DNA of 64,000 nt from Antarctobacter aquimaris (GTDB lineage: Bacteria; Pseudomonadota; Alphaproteobacteria; Rhodobacterales; Rhodobacteraceae). The position numbers were made by a program, and so were the translations under genes. The number at the start of each line of letters is the position of its first letter. Positions within the stretch are counted from its first letter, which is position 1. This document shows positions 35,105-42,387 of this stretch, piece by piece. The stretch is from NCBI RefSeq assembly GCF_900184945.1, contig NZ_FXYF01000017.1:1-64000 (forward strand), written 5' to 3'. Below the pieces are notes generated by a model. That model saw nothing but the letters and a program-made list of their open reading frames with translations. It did not search any database and had not been told where the DNA came from.

Positions 35105-35305
35105 ATGAACTTCAGTGTCCCTGACATGAGCTGCGGCCACTGCACCGCGGCTATCGAAAAGGCCGTAAAGGGCGCGGATCCGGCAGCAGCCGTCGAATGC
35201 GATTTGGCGAACCGAAAGGTTCGGATCGATAGCGGATTGGCGCCCGATCAGATAGCGGCCACGATCAAGGCCGCAGGCTACGACGCCGAATTGTCAAACG
35301 CGTAA
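35105..35305 (+). CDS. copZ: CopZ-like copper chaperone (HMA domain)
   Basis: This 66-residue protein is a single HMA domain with the metal motif MSCGHC at residues 8-13 and the usual ferredoxin-like fold pattern (ending in [10 protein letters not shown]). It would carry Cu(I) in the cytoplasm to the ATPases. It is divergent from copA, the two separated by about 150 bases holding both CueR-type promoters. The start ATG at 35105 follows GCGGAG; a GTG at 35096 is less likely. Confidence 0.9.
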   Translation: MNFSVPDMSCGHCTAAIEKAVKGADPAAAVECDLANRKVRIDSGLAPDQIAATIKAAGYDAELSNA

Positions 35306-35313
35306 CGCCGGAT

Positions 35314-35343
35314 TGCCTGGACCGCGCATCGCCGGTCCAGGCA
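35314..35343. terminator. bidirectional terminator between copZ and dsbA
   Basis: TGCCTGGACC (35314-35323) pairs fully with GGTCCAGGCA (35334-35343) with a 10-base loop, between two genes that end toward each other. Confidence 0.75.
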
Positions 35344-35350
35344 GCTTCGC

Positions 35351-36082
35351 TCACTGATCGTTCTCGCGGGCAGCGTCGACGAACTCTGCGAGGCGCGCTT
35401 TCTCGACAAATCCGGGCACGAGGGCATCCCCGATCACGAAGGACGGCGTGCCGTTGAAGCCCAACGCCTGGGTCAATTGCATCGAGGTTGCGATGTGCTC
35501 TTCGACCTCCGGTGCCTGCATGTCGGTTCGAAGCTGGTCGAGGTCCAGCCCGATTTCTTCGGCAACGCGCAGGACCGAGGCTTCCTCGGCCCGCCCTTGC
35601 AGCCCCATCATTGCCCAATGGAACTCTTCGTATTTCCCCTGCTTGCGCGCTGCCAGTGCCGCCTTCGCAGCAAAAACCGATCCTTCACCCAGAATCGGCC
35701 ATTCGCGATAGACAAGGCGAATGTTGGGGTCCTCGTCGATCAATGCGCGCACCTCGGGTTTTACCCTGCGGCAGTACGGACAATTGTAGTCGAAGAACTC
35801 CACGACGGTCACGTCACCCTCAGGATTGCCCAATACGGGGGCATTGGGATCGCGCTCGATCAACTCTCGCTGCGTCTCGAGCACTTGGACCTGATCACGT
35901 GCCTGGGCCTGGGCCTGCCGTTGCTCGAGGATGGCGACAGCTTCCATGACGATTTCCGGGTTCTCCCGGATGGTTTCGAGGACGAGTTCCTTGATCCGAG
36001 CCTCCGAGAGTTCGTCCGCACTCGCCGCAAGCGGAGCCAAGGTCGCTAATGCGATGGCCACGATCAGTTGTCTCAAATACAT
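35351..36082 (-). CDS. DsbA-family thiol oxidoreductase (copy 1)
   Basis: This 243-residue exported protein has a signal peptide (QLIVAIALATLAPLAASA) and a thioredoxin fold with an inserted helical domain of the DsbA/Com1 type. The redox site is C-P-Y-C in FFDYNCPYCRR near residue 102 and the cis-proline loop is GTPSFVIG near 207. An N-terminal helical region of about 70 residues, acidic and rich in Gln, resembles the trimerisation part of ScsC-like copper-linked proteins. It is the last gene of the eight-gene minus-strand operon, one base after the cytochrome gene. Confidence 0.9.
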   Translation of the reverse strand: MYLRQLIVAIALATLAPLAASADELSEARIKELVLETIRENPEIVMEAVAILEQRQAQAQARDQVQVLETQRELIERDPNAPVLGNPEGDVTVVEFFDYNCPYCRRVKPEVRALIDEDPNIRLVYREWPILGEGSVFAAKAALAARKQGKYEEFHWAMMGLQGRAEEASVLRVAEEIGLDLDQLRTDMQAPEVEEHIATSMQLTQALGFNGTPSFVIGDALVPGFVEKARLAEFVDAARENDQ

Positions 36083-36083
36083 G

Positions 36084-36566
36084 TCAGCCTTCTCCTTGTT
36101 GCTTGTCAGCTCTTGTTCGCTCGGCCTGGGCGTCGCGGATGCGTTCAGGCCAGGTGGACCGAATGAACGCAAGGATGTTGTGGATTTCCTGGTCCGTCAG
36201 CTTGTCGCCGAAGCCAGGCATTCCGCTTTCGAACTCCACCCCTTGGCGTGCCAGTGCGGCGGTTCCCCCCAGCCTCGTGTAATCGAAAAGGACGCCGTCA
36301 GGATGATGCCATGTGTGACCGTTTTCGTCATGGGGAGGAGCCGGAAGGCGTCCGTCCGGGCCCGGGCTCCGCCACTCCGGCTGCCCCTCAAGCTCTGCGC
36401 CATGACATTCTGCACAATTTTCCGCATACAAGACGGCACCCTCTGCGACGTCATAGGATACCGGCGCCGAGGCAGGGTTGCGGCCCTGTGGCACAGCCTG
36501 GACAACCCAGTAACCCGCCCCGGCGGCAAGCACCGCGATCGGCACCGCAAGGTAGACGGCATTCAT
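36084..36566 (-). CDS. membrane-anchored monohaem cytochrome c
   Basis: This 160-residue protein has an N-terminal membrane anchor (YLAVPIAVLAAGAGYWVV) and one haem motif, CAECH, at about residues 51-55, followed by a class I fold ending in GMPGFGDKLTDQEIHNILAFI (with the Met ligand near residue 118). It probably carries electrons at the periplasmic face of the inner membrane, for example to or from the multicopper oxidase whose gene overlaps its start by four bases. The C terminus is rich in charged residues (DKQQGEG). Confidence 0.88.
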   Translation of the reverse strand: MNAVYLAVPIAVLAAGAGYWVVQAVPQGRNPASAPVSYDVAEGAVLYAENCAECHGAELEGQPEWRSPGPDGRLPAPPHDENGHTWHHPDGVLFDYTRLGGTAALARQGVEFESGMPGFGDKLTDQEIHNILAFIRSTWPERIRDAQAERTRADKQQGEG

Positions 36567-37957
36567 ACCACCCGCACCCACGTTGTCATGCCGGACGCCG
36601 CATGGCTGAGCATGTGGCAATGGAACAGCCATTTCCCGGGATTGTCGGCGACAAAGGCAATCTCTCGCGTCTCGTTGCCAGCCATGAGGATCGTATCCCG
36701 CATCGGACCAAGCGCGCCATCGGCCCGCACTTCGCGGAAATGCATGCCGTGCAGATGCATGGCGTGCGGGAAGACCGTCTGATTGTCGATCTTCAGGCGA
36801 ACAGGTTCGTTTATCGAAAGGTCTGCGAGAGGGGTTTCGGTCATTTCGGCGACGTCGTTGAAGGACCAGAACCGTCCTGCGCCGGCCAATTGGCGGAATC
36901 CCAGGCGTTCCCCACCCAGTAGGGCGGATTGCATGCGCCCCATGGCACCCCCGGCCATGACAAGACGCAGGTCGCGGGCGCCGGCAAGATCCGGCATCGC
37001 CGATTTCGGGTTCGGTTCGAGCGGCGCTGGTGCGGCGCGTGTCGCAAGGCTCGCCAGCCCTTCGACCGGGAAGGAAACTTGCGGAACCGGCTGGTCATCG
37101 TCACCGATCCGCAGCACCTGCGCAACCGACCCCTGGTCCGCGGTCACATCGACGACGAGGTCCATGCGCTGCGCCGGGCCCAGGATCAACACGCCGTCTA
37201 TCCTTTCGGGACTGGGCTGGGGCATGCCGTCGAGCGCAAGTGTCCAGCCTTCGAGCCCGGACAACGTAAGCGGGAAAATCCGCGCGCCAGACGCATTGAT
37301 GACACGCAGGCGGATGCGCTCGTTTTTCCGGGCGGGCATGGAGAGGTCATAGAGCCCGTTTGTCGTGACGAAGTTTCCGATCCGCCCGCCATGGCTCATC
37401 ATCATCGGCTGGTCGAAATCCGCGAAGTGCTGACCGGTCTCCGGGTCCAGCAGCCAGTCCTCCAGCATCAACACTTCTTCCCGGTCGACGTCCGGGCCAT
37501 TCGGCTCTTCGACGATCAAGGCGCCGCGCAACCCCCGTGCGACCTGTTCGTGCGAGCGGTTGTGTGCGTGGTACCAGTAGGTTCCCGCGTCCGGCGCGGC
37601 GAAATCGTAGTCGAAGCTCGCACCCGGAGCCACGGCGTCCTGGGTCAGTCCCGACACGCCATCCATGGCATTCTCTATGCGGATCCCATGCCAATGGACC
37701 GAGCTGGGCTGCGGCAGTTCGTTCCGGAATCGGCGCTGCACCCGCCCCCCCTGCCTGACGCGAATCTCCGGCGCCGGCACCGTGCCGCCGTAGCCCCAGA
37801 TTTCTGTCGCGGGATAGGTGTCCGGAAGAAGCTGCTGGCGCGCCACCCTGGCCGTCAGTTCGTCGAATGATCCTTGAGCAAGGACGGTGCTCGGCACCGC
37901 CAGGGTGCAGGTGGTCGCCGCCGAATACCGAAGGAACTCCCGTCTCGTTTGTGTCAT
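36563..37957 (-). CDS. multicopper oxidase, Tat-exported (copy 3)
   Basis: This 464-residue protein is another CueO/laccase-type oxidase with a clear Tat signal (MTQTRREFLRYSAA). Copper ligands are HWHGIRIE (near residue 92), YHAHNRSH (near 133), HAMHLHGMHF (near 393) and HCHMLSHAASGM (near 446). It is related to the copy at 23844. It overlaps the cytochrome gene after it by four bases, and a short hairpin separates it from the dihaem cytochrome gene before it. It would oxidise Cu(I) in the periplasm. Confidence 0.93.
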   Translation of the reverse strand: MTQTRREFLRYSAATTCTLAVPSTVLAQGSFDELTARVARQQLLPDTYPATEIWGYGGTVPAPEIRVRQGGRVQRRFRNELPQPSSVHWHGIRIENAMDGVSGLTQDAVAPGASFDYDFAAPDAGTYWYHAHNRSHEQVARGLRGALIVEEPNGPDVDREEVLMLEDWLLDPETGQHFADFDQPMMMSHGGRIGNFVTTNGLYDLSMPARKNERIRLRVINASGARIFPLTLSGLEGWTLALDGMPQPSPERIDGVLILGPAQRMDLVVDVTADQGSVAQVLRIGDDDQPVPQVSFPVEGLASLATRAAPAPLEPNPKSAMPDLAGARDLRLVMAGGAMGRMQSALLGGERLGFRQLAGAGRFWSFNDVAEMTETPLADLSINEPVRLKIDNQTVFPHAMHLHGMHFREVRADGALGPMRDTILMAGNETREIAFVADNPGKWLFHCHMLSHAASGMTTWVRVV

Positions 37958-37974
37958 CGCTTGTCCTCATGAAT

Positions 37975-37995
37975 GCGGGGGCTCGATGCCCCCGC
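37975..37995 (-). terminator. intercistronic hairpin
   Basis: GCGGGGGC (37975-37982) and GCCCCCGC (37988-37995) form a perfect 8-bp stem with a 5-base loop between the dihaem cytochrome and oxidase genes. No T run follows on the minus strand, so it may adjust relative expression in the operon instead of ending it. Confidence 0.45.
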
Positions 37996-38001
37996 AAATG
38001 T

Positions 38002-38919
38002 TCAGTTCGCCCAGGCAGTGGCACCCTCGGGCGCGTCCTGGTCGAGAAGATACAACGCCATCGCCTGACGATCCTCGGCGGTCAGAAACCGCGTCCCCTC
38101 TCTGACGACCTCGGCCATGCTGCCGCCGAACGCATCACCCGAAGGCGTGACTCCTGTCTGTAGCGCATAGGCGAGCGCCGAGACGGTCCAGCCATTTTCG
38201 GTCAGGTCCCTTGCACGGATCGCAGGTGCCTTGCTGCCGCCGGGCAGATAGGAATTGCCCGCGAAAGATGCCCCGATGTCCCGGCCACCGGCCAGATTTC
38301 GGGGCGTATGGCATGCGCCACAATGCGCCGCGCCACGGACCAGTTCCCTGCCGCGATTCCAGGCATCGCTCCGTCCTGCGACCGGTTCCGTATCCGGGTC
38401 GTAGAAGAAGGCTGCCCGCCATAGCTTAAGCCCCCATCGCTGGTCGAAAGGAAAGCCCACCTCGTGCTCGGGGGCAGGTTCAGTGACAGGGGGAACTGTC
38501 TGAAACGCTGCCCAAAGATCGGCGATATCCTGATCGGAGAAGTCCGCGTAGAAGGTATAGGGAAACGACGGAAAATATGGCTCACCGTCGGGTCCGATGC
38601 CCTGCCGCACCGCCTTGGCGAATTGCTCTCGCGTCCAGCTTCCCAAGCCGTGCTTGGGATCGGTGGTGAGGTTCGGCGGGTAGAATATGCCGAAAGGCGT
38701 TTCGAGCGGAGCGCCGCCCGCAAGCGGCGCCCCACCGGCTTCGAAATTCGAATGACAGGCGATACACCCGCTCGCACGCGCCAAGTATGCGCCCCGGTCA
38801 ACGTTGCCATCCTGCGGGATCGGGCCGACAGAGCTGCCCACGGGCCACGCAACGACGGCACCGAGAGCGGCCACGCCAAGCACGGCAGCCCCGGAAACAA
38901 GCCTCAACAAGCGCCGCAT
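38002..38919 (-). CDS. dihaem cytochrome c
   Basis: This 305-residue exported protein has an N-terminal hydrophobic anchor or signal (LLRLVSGAAVLGVAALGAVVAW) and two haem motifs, CIACH (near residue 51) and CGACH (near 201). The layout matches the dihaem cytochromes of the gluconate/alcohol dehydrogenase subunit type and those beside copper oxidases. It would pass electrons in the periplasm. The start at 38919 (MRRLLRL) is chosen over an open frame reaching 38955. It lies directly after the cytochrome c'-like gene. Confidence 0.88.
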   Translation of the reverse strand: MRRLLRLVSGAAVLGVAALGAVVAWPVGSSVGPIPQDGNVDRGAYLARASGCIACHSNFEAGGAPLAGGAPLETPFGIFYPPNLTTDPKHGLGSWTREQFAKAVRQGIGPDGEPYFPSFPYTFYADFSDQDIADLWAAFQTVPPVTEPAPEHEVGFPFDQRWGLKLWRAAFFYDPDTEPVAGRSDAWNRGRELVRGAAHCGACHTPRNLAGGRDIGASFAGNSYLPGGSKAPAIRARDLTENGWTVSALAYALQTGVTPSGDAFGGSMAEVVREGTRFLTAEDRQAMALYLLDQDAPEGATAWAN

Positions 38920-38921
38920 GA

Positions 38922-39494
38922 TCAGTCTTCTTCGGCACGGAAGCGGGAGTGACATGCGGAGCAGACCTTCGTCGTCATGTTGAACGCCCCGTCGGCCGGC
39001 ATGGCGGCGATGTCGGAAGCACTCATCATGGCCGAACCGCTCATCATGGGCGCACCACCCATCATTGAGGCTCCGCCCATCATCGATCCGCTGCCCATCA
39101 TGTTGCTGTTCTGCATGCCGCCCAGCCCGTTCCCGGCTGCGCTCTCAAGACCTTTCGAATACTCGCCAAGTTGCTGGGCGAGGGAGGCGAAGCGGTCCCA
39201 GTCGGTCCAAACCGCGTCTTTTGCTTCGGACGGCATGCCGCCCGACCCCTCCGGGAAAAGCTTGGTCATCGCTTCGCCGGAATGCTCCTGGAAAGTGCGT
39301 GCGGCGTCACGCAAGGTTTCGGCGTCGTAGGCCGCTTCGCCTCGCATCATCGGCGCGATGGCTTTGACCGCGTCGCCCATCGCCTTCATCGCGTCCATGC
39401 GTTCCTTGACGACCCCGGTGGCTCCGCCATGGGCAAAGGCTGTGACGGCGGTTCCCGCGATCAGGATTGCGGCGGTTACAGTAGTCTTTTTCAT
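38922..39494 (-). CDS. cytochrome c'-like protein with Met-rich insert
   Basis: This 190-residue exported protein has a signal peptide (TVTAAILIAGTAVTAFA) and the four-helix pattern of a class II cytochrome c' with the haem motif near the C terminus (VCSACHSRFR, about residues 177-186). Between helices three and four is an insert of about 30 residues rich in Met and Gly/Ser, with six MM pairs (such as NMMGSGSMMGG), from about residue 130 to 160. Met-rich loops of this kind bind Cu(I) in copper proteins. It is in the same operon as the other cytochromes. Confidence 0.85.
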   Translation of the reverse strand: MKKTTVTAAILIAGTAVTAFAHGGATGVVKERMDAMKAMGDAVKAIAPMMRGEAAYDAETLRDAARTFQEHSGEAMTKLFPEGSGGMPSEAKDAVWTDWDRFASLAQQLGEYSKGLESAAGNGLGGMQNSNMMGSGSMMGGASMMGGAPMMSGSAMMSASDIAAMPADGAFNMTTKVCSACHSRFRAEED

Positions 39495-39537
39495 CTTGTC
39501 GATCCTTCGATAGGTCTGCTTTTTTTTGTCGGTAAAG

Positions 39538-39873
39538 TCAGGCCGTCCTTCGGGGAGGAGGAGGATCGACGTTCGTATGCACCTTGGGTCCGAGGGTTTC
39601 TGAGAAGTGTCGCTCACTCTCAGAGAACAGAGGCTCATAGCTCTGCCCGAGCACCTGCACGAAGATGGCTGTCACAGAGCAGTCAAGGCCAGGATGGCAG
39701 TGACCGGCAGAAGAGTCCGCCCGAGCCGCTGCGTTTTCGCCGCCGTGCGGATGTGTTTCCGACGAATGCGAGATCGTCTCTTTAGTCGAGGGCGCTTCGG
39801 GAACACCGAGCACCATTAGGAAAACGCCCAAGACGATGGCAATCGCCAATCTGGACACTTCCTTCAAGCTCAT
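39538..39873 (-). CDS. small secreted His/Cys protein (copper-island type, copy 3)
   Basis: This 111-residue protein has a signal or anchor helix (LAIAIVLGVFLMVLGVPEA) and a mature part rich in His (SHSSETHPHGG), then AGHCHPGLDC (His-Cys, five residues, Cys) near residue 57 and a Pro/Arg end (DPPPPRRTA). The layout is the same as at 11566 and 27735. Its start shares a base with the stop of the cytochrome gene before it, so it is made together with the cytochromes. A role in binding copper is inferred only. Confidence 0.65.
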   Translation of the reverse strand: MSLKEVSRLAIAIVLGVFLMVLGVPEAPSTKETISHSSETHPHGGENAAARADSSAGHCHPGLDCSVTAIFVQVLGQSYEPLFSESERHFSETLGPKVHTNVDPPPPRRTA

Positions 39874-40331
39874 CAATTGATCCCGTTTGCGCGCTGCAAT
39901 TCCCGGACATAGGCCGCCACCATCTTGACGTCGCCCTCTGTCAGCCCCTCGATCCTTGGCATGTTGCCAAAGTTCCAGTGATGCGCGCGCACTCCATTCT
40001 GAGCGGCCATAATGAACGCCATGTCCGAATGGTGGCTGGGCTCGTAGATCTTGTGCACGAGAGGCGGAGCCATCCCGTTTCTGCCAGCCGCGTTTGTGCC
40101 GTGGCACTCCACGCACTTCGCTTCGAACACGTTCTTGCCTATTGACGCCTGCGCAGACAGCTCCGCTGGCAGCTTGACCTCAACGATCGGATCGCCCTCG
40201 GCGATCGAGCGCGTGTCGGGCGGGGTCATTGAATGACCCACCACGGTTTCGCTCTTTCCAAAGAACTGGTAACCGGCCGTCGCACCGCCGATGATCACCA
40301 CGGCCGCAAACAGCCCTGTTAGCTTGTCCAT
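39873..40331 (-). CDS. membrane-anchored monohaem cytochrome c
   Basis: This 152-residue protein has an N-terminal anchor (GLFAAVVIIGGATAGYQFF) and one haem motif, CVECH, near residue 73, with a GMAPPLVHKIYEPSHHSDM segment and a Met-containing NMPRIEGLTEGDV loop near residue 123 as the sixth ligand region. It lies 27 bases after the L,D-transpeptidase gene and shares one base with the next gene. Part of the eight-gene operon. Confidence 0.88.
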   Translation of the reverse strand: MDKLTGLFAAVVIIGGATAGYQFFGKSETVVGHSMTPPDTRSIAEGDPIVEVKLPAELSAQASIGKNVFEAKCVECHGTNAAGRNGMAPPLVHKIYEPSHHSDMAFIMAAQNGVRAHHWNFGNMPRIEGLTEGDVKMVAAYVRELQRANGIN

Positions 40332-40358
40332 GCCTGTGTACTTCTTTTTGCCTGCGTC

Positions 40359-40919
40359 TCAGATCAGTTTCACCTGCGTCCCGACAGGTGCCCGCTCGTA
40401 AACTTCCTCGATCTGTTCGTTATACAGACCGATGCATCCGTTCGATGACCGGCGCCCGATCTTGCGTGTGTCCTGGGTGCCGTGAATCCGGTAATACTGC
40501 CAGGAAAGATAAAGTGCCCGAGTTCCAAGCGGGTTCATGGGGTCTCCCCCCGGAACGAATTCGGGCCACTCGGGATTGCGCTCCCGCATAGATGGAGTCG
40601 GCGCCCAACTGGGGTTCTCCCGTTTTTCGACCACCTCTGTGTAGCCGCGTTTCGTGAGATCATCGGTCATCGGAACCGAGGTTGGATAGATCCGCATCTC
40701 CCCGTCGGTCGTCCAATGCTGGAGCGCCTTTGTCGTCGTGTCGGAGATGATGATCCCCTTTCCCAGCGTCTCGAAGTGGTCACGCCAGTCGTGAACCCTG
40801 AACGAAGAGATATTCCGCCGAATGATTTCGGCGCTGACAATACTTGGTGATGCAAGCGCAATGGCGGTCACGCTAAGCAATTGCCGTCGATTGAACTTCG
40901 TATCGCGCAGTGCGGACAT
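40359..40919 (-). CDS. L,D-transpeptidase, Tat-type signal (copy 2)
   Basis: This 186-residue protein is a YkuD L,D-transpeptidase with the catalytic motif HGTQDTRKIGRRSSNGCIG near residues 148-166 (Cys in SSNGC). The N terminus carries NRRQLLSVTAIALAS, a twin-arginine or Sec signal. It is the first gene of a minus-strand operon of cytochromes and an oxidase, and its upstream region holds the direct repeat shared with the two-component system. The start at 40919 is chosen because the longer frame is not signal-like. Its relative at 25224 is also beside an oxidase gene. Confidence 0.9.
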   Translation of the reverse strand: MSALRDTKFNRRQLLSVTAIALASPSIVSAEIIRRNISSFRVHDWRDHFETLGKGIIISDTTTKALQHWTTDGEMRIYPTSVPMTDDLTKRGYTEVVEKRENPSWAPTPSMRERNPEWPEFVPGGDPMNPLGTRALYLSWQYYRIHGTQDTRKIGRRSSNGCIGLYNEQIEEVYERAPVGTQVKLI

Positions 40920-40999
40920 TTGCCTCTCCACGTCTTTGTTGGACGAAGCGATTTGTACGCGACAACGCACGACAGGCAACCTGACAAGCCCGCGAGAAA

Positions 41000-41015
41000 T
41001 GTATCGGTTTGTATC
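41000..41015 (+). promoter_or_regulatory. direct repeat, candidate response-regulator box (site 1)
   Basis: TGTATC-GGTT-TGTATC is a direct repeat with 10-base period, the usual form of OmpR-family operators. It lies in the 155-base divergent region between the L,D-transpeptidase operon and the DUF2933-like gene. Nearly the same sequence occurs at 51264, before the two-component system. Confidence 0.6.
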
Positions 41016-41074
41016 CTTGACTTTACAGCGCGGGAGGGCCGGAACTGCTGGGGAAATATTCACGCGAGGGAAAC

Positions 41075-41380
41075 ATGACAAGGCAAACCCAGACAAACAA
41101 GCCCTTTCAGGACCGGCTGATGCACTATGGCATGATGGCATGTTGTGCCCTGATGCTCTTGCCCATCGCTGGCTATTTCGTGGCCGGCGGAACCCTGTCC
41201 GGACTATGGGGTAACGCTGCGGCATTCGCCCCATTGCTGCTATGCGTCGGTGCGCATCTGGTGATGCACAAGGCCGTGGGCAAGTCGTGCCACAGCCGGA
41301 GAACGGCCACCGAAACGGCGGAAGACTCCACTGTGGAAACCGCCGCCAAACAGAATGTTCTAGGTAGGAAGACCGGTTGA
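41075..41380 (+). CDS. DUF2933-like small membrane protein
   Basis: This 101-residue protein has two membrane segments (about residues 19-37 and 47-64), with MHKAVGKSCHSRR after the second, and resembles the DUF2933 protein at 19781 in size and layout, though it lacks the Gly/His tail. The C-terminal third is hydrophilic and acidic. It is the first gene of the plus-strand operon leading to DsbA and DsbD, one base before the next start. Function unknown. Confidence 0.7.
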   Translation: MTRQTQTNKPFQDRLMHYGMMACCALMLLPIAGYFVAGGTLSGLWGNAAAFAPLLLCVGAHLVMHKAVGKSCHSRRTATETAEDSTVETAAKQNVLGRKTG

Positions 41381-41381
41381 G

Positions 41382-41615
41382 TTGCCGAGAGTTCCGAGTT
41401 CAATCGCTGGCTTTGCTGCGATACTCGCGCTTGGCGGGTGCTCGACATCGCTGGCTGATTGCTTTGGAGACAATCCCACCCTGTCAACCAAGCAAATGAT
41501 GGATATGCTTCCGCAGGATTGCCGTATTGTCGGCACATCTAAATCCGGTGTCCAGATGCTTGAATGCCGCGGTGGCAGGCAGGGTTTCGTGTTTTCCAAT
41601 AACGTGATCGAATAG
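41382..41615 (+). CDS. small putative lipoprotein
   Basis: This 77-residue protein has a lipobox (ILALGGCST, Cys at about residue 20). The mature part has DCFGDNPTLSTKQMMDMLPQ and C-R-I and E-C-R segments, giving three more cysteines. I do not recognise the family. The start is a TTG at 41382, one base after the previous stop. It sits before the DsbA gene, so its cysteines may be substrates or partners of that system, by context only. Confidence 0.6.
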   Translation: MPRVPSSIAGFAAILALGGCSTSLADCFGDNPTLSTKQMMDMLPQDCRIVGTSKSGVQMLECRGGRQGFVFSNNVIE

Positions 41616-41625
41616 AAGGCAACCC

Positions 41626-42387
41626 ATGAACAGGCGTTACCTCCTTTATGCATTCGGGGCAGTGGCAATCGGCAGTAGCCTGCCATTGATCAGTTGGCTG
41701 AGGCACCGGTTCACGCCGGTGCCCGAGTTCGAAATGCTCGCGGATCCCAAGGGATTCCGCAGGATCGCTGGCGGCGAATTCTCACTTGCAGGAAATGTCT
41801 TTACGGGGATCGGCGACAATCGGAAGGCATCTCTTGAGCTTCCACTGGATGCCGTCAGGAAAAACATATGTGGCTCGCTGTTTGGCCAGTCGAACGGGAA
41901 CACCAATGTCGTGCCAATCGCATCGTTCTCGGATTTCTACTGCCCATTCTGCAGGGTTCAGACAAAACGCCTCGGAGAGCTGGAAAGGGAGCTTGACAGC
42001 AAGGTGCGGCTTACGTGGCACGAACTCCCGCTTCTTGGGGACGCGTCGCTGCTCGCCGCCAGGGCCGCGCTGGCAGCCGACAGGCAGAATGCCTATGTTC
42101 AATTTCAGGAACGACTTCTTTCCAGCCCATTTCGCGCCAATGACGCCTATCTAGCCGCCTTGTCCGAGGCGATTGGCGTCAATCACGAGCAGCTCGTGTC
42201 GGACATGAACAGCCCTGAAGTAGCTGAGCAGATCAGGGTAAGCGCCGCGTTGGCCAAGATCTTTGGCTTTGTCGGCACGCCGGCATTGGTCGTAGGCCGA
42301 ACCGTCATCCAAGGCGAGGTGAGCGACGCAGTCCTTCGGAAACTCGTGGAACTGGAGCGGAGTGAAAACTGGACCGACGCATGCTAG
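41626..42387 (+). CDS. DsbA-family thiol oxidoreductase (copy 2)
   Basis: This 253-residue protein has an N-terminal signal/anchor (RRYLLYAFGAVAIGSSLPLIS) and a thioredoxin fold of DsbA type. The redox site is C-P-F-C in SDFYCPFCRVQ near residue 106, and the cis-proline loop is GTPALVVG near 221. It overlaps the DsbD gene by seven bases, so the two are a pair: DsbD would keep this protein reduced, as in ScsB/ScsC systems that protect against copper. Confidence 0.9.
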   Translation: MNRRYLLYAFGAVAIGSSLPLISWLRHRFTPVPEFEMLADPKGFRRIAGGEFSLAGNVFTGIGDNRKASLELPLDAVRKNICGSLFGQSNGNTNVVPIASFSDFYCPFCRVQTKRLGELERELDSKVRLTWHELPLLGDASLLAARAALAADRQNAYVQFQERLLSSPFRANDAYLAALSEAIGVNHEQLVSDMNSPEVAEQIRVSAALAKIFGFVGTPALVVGRTVIQGEVSDAVLRKLVELERSENWTDAC

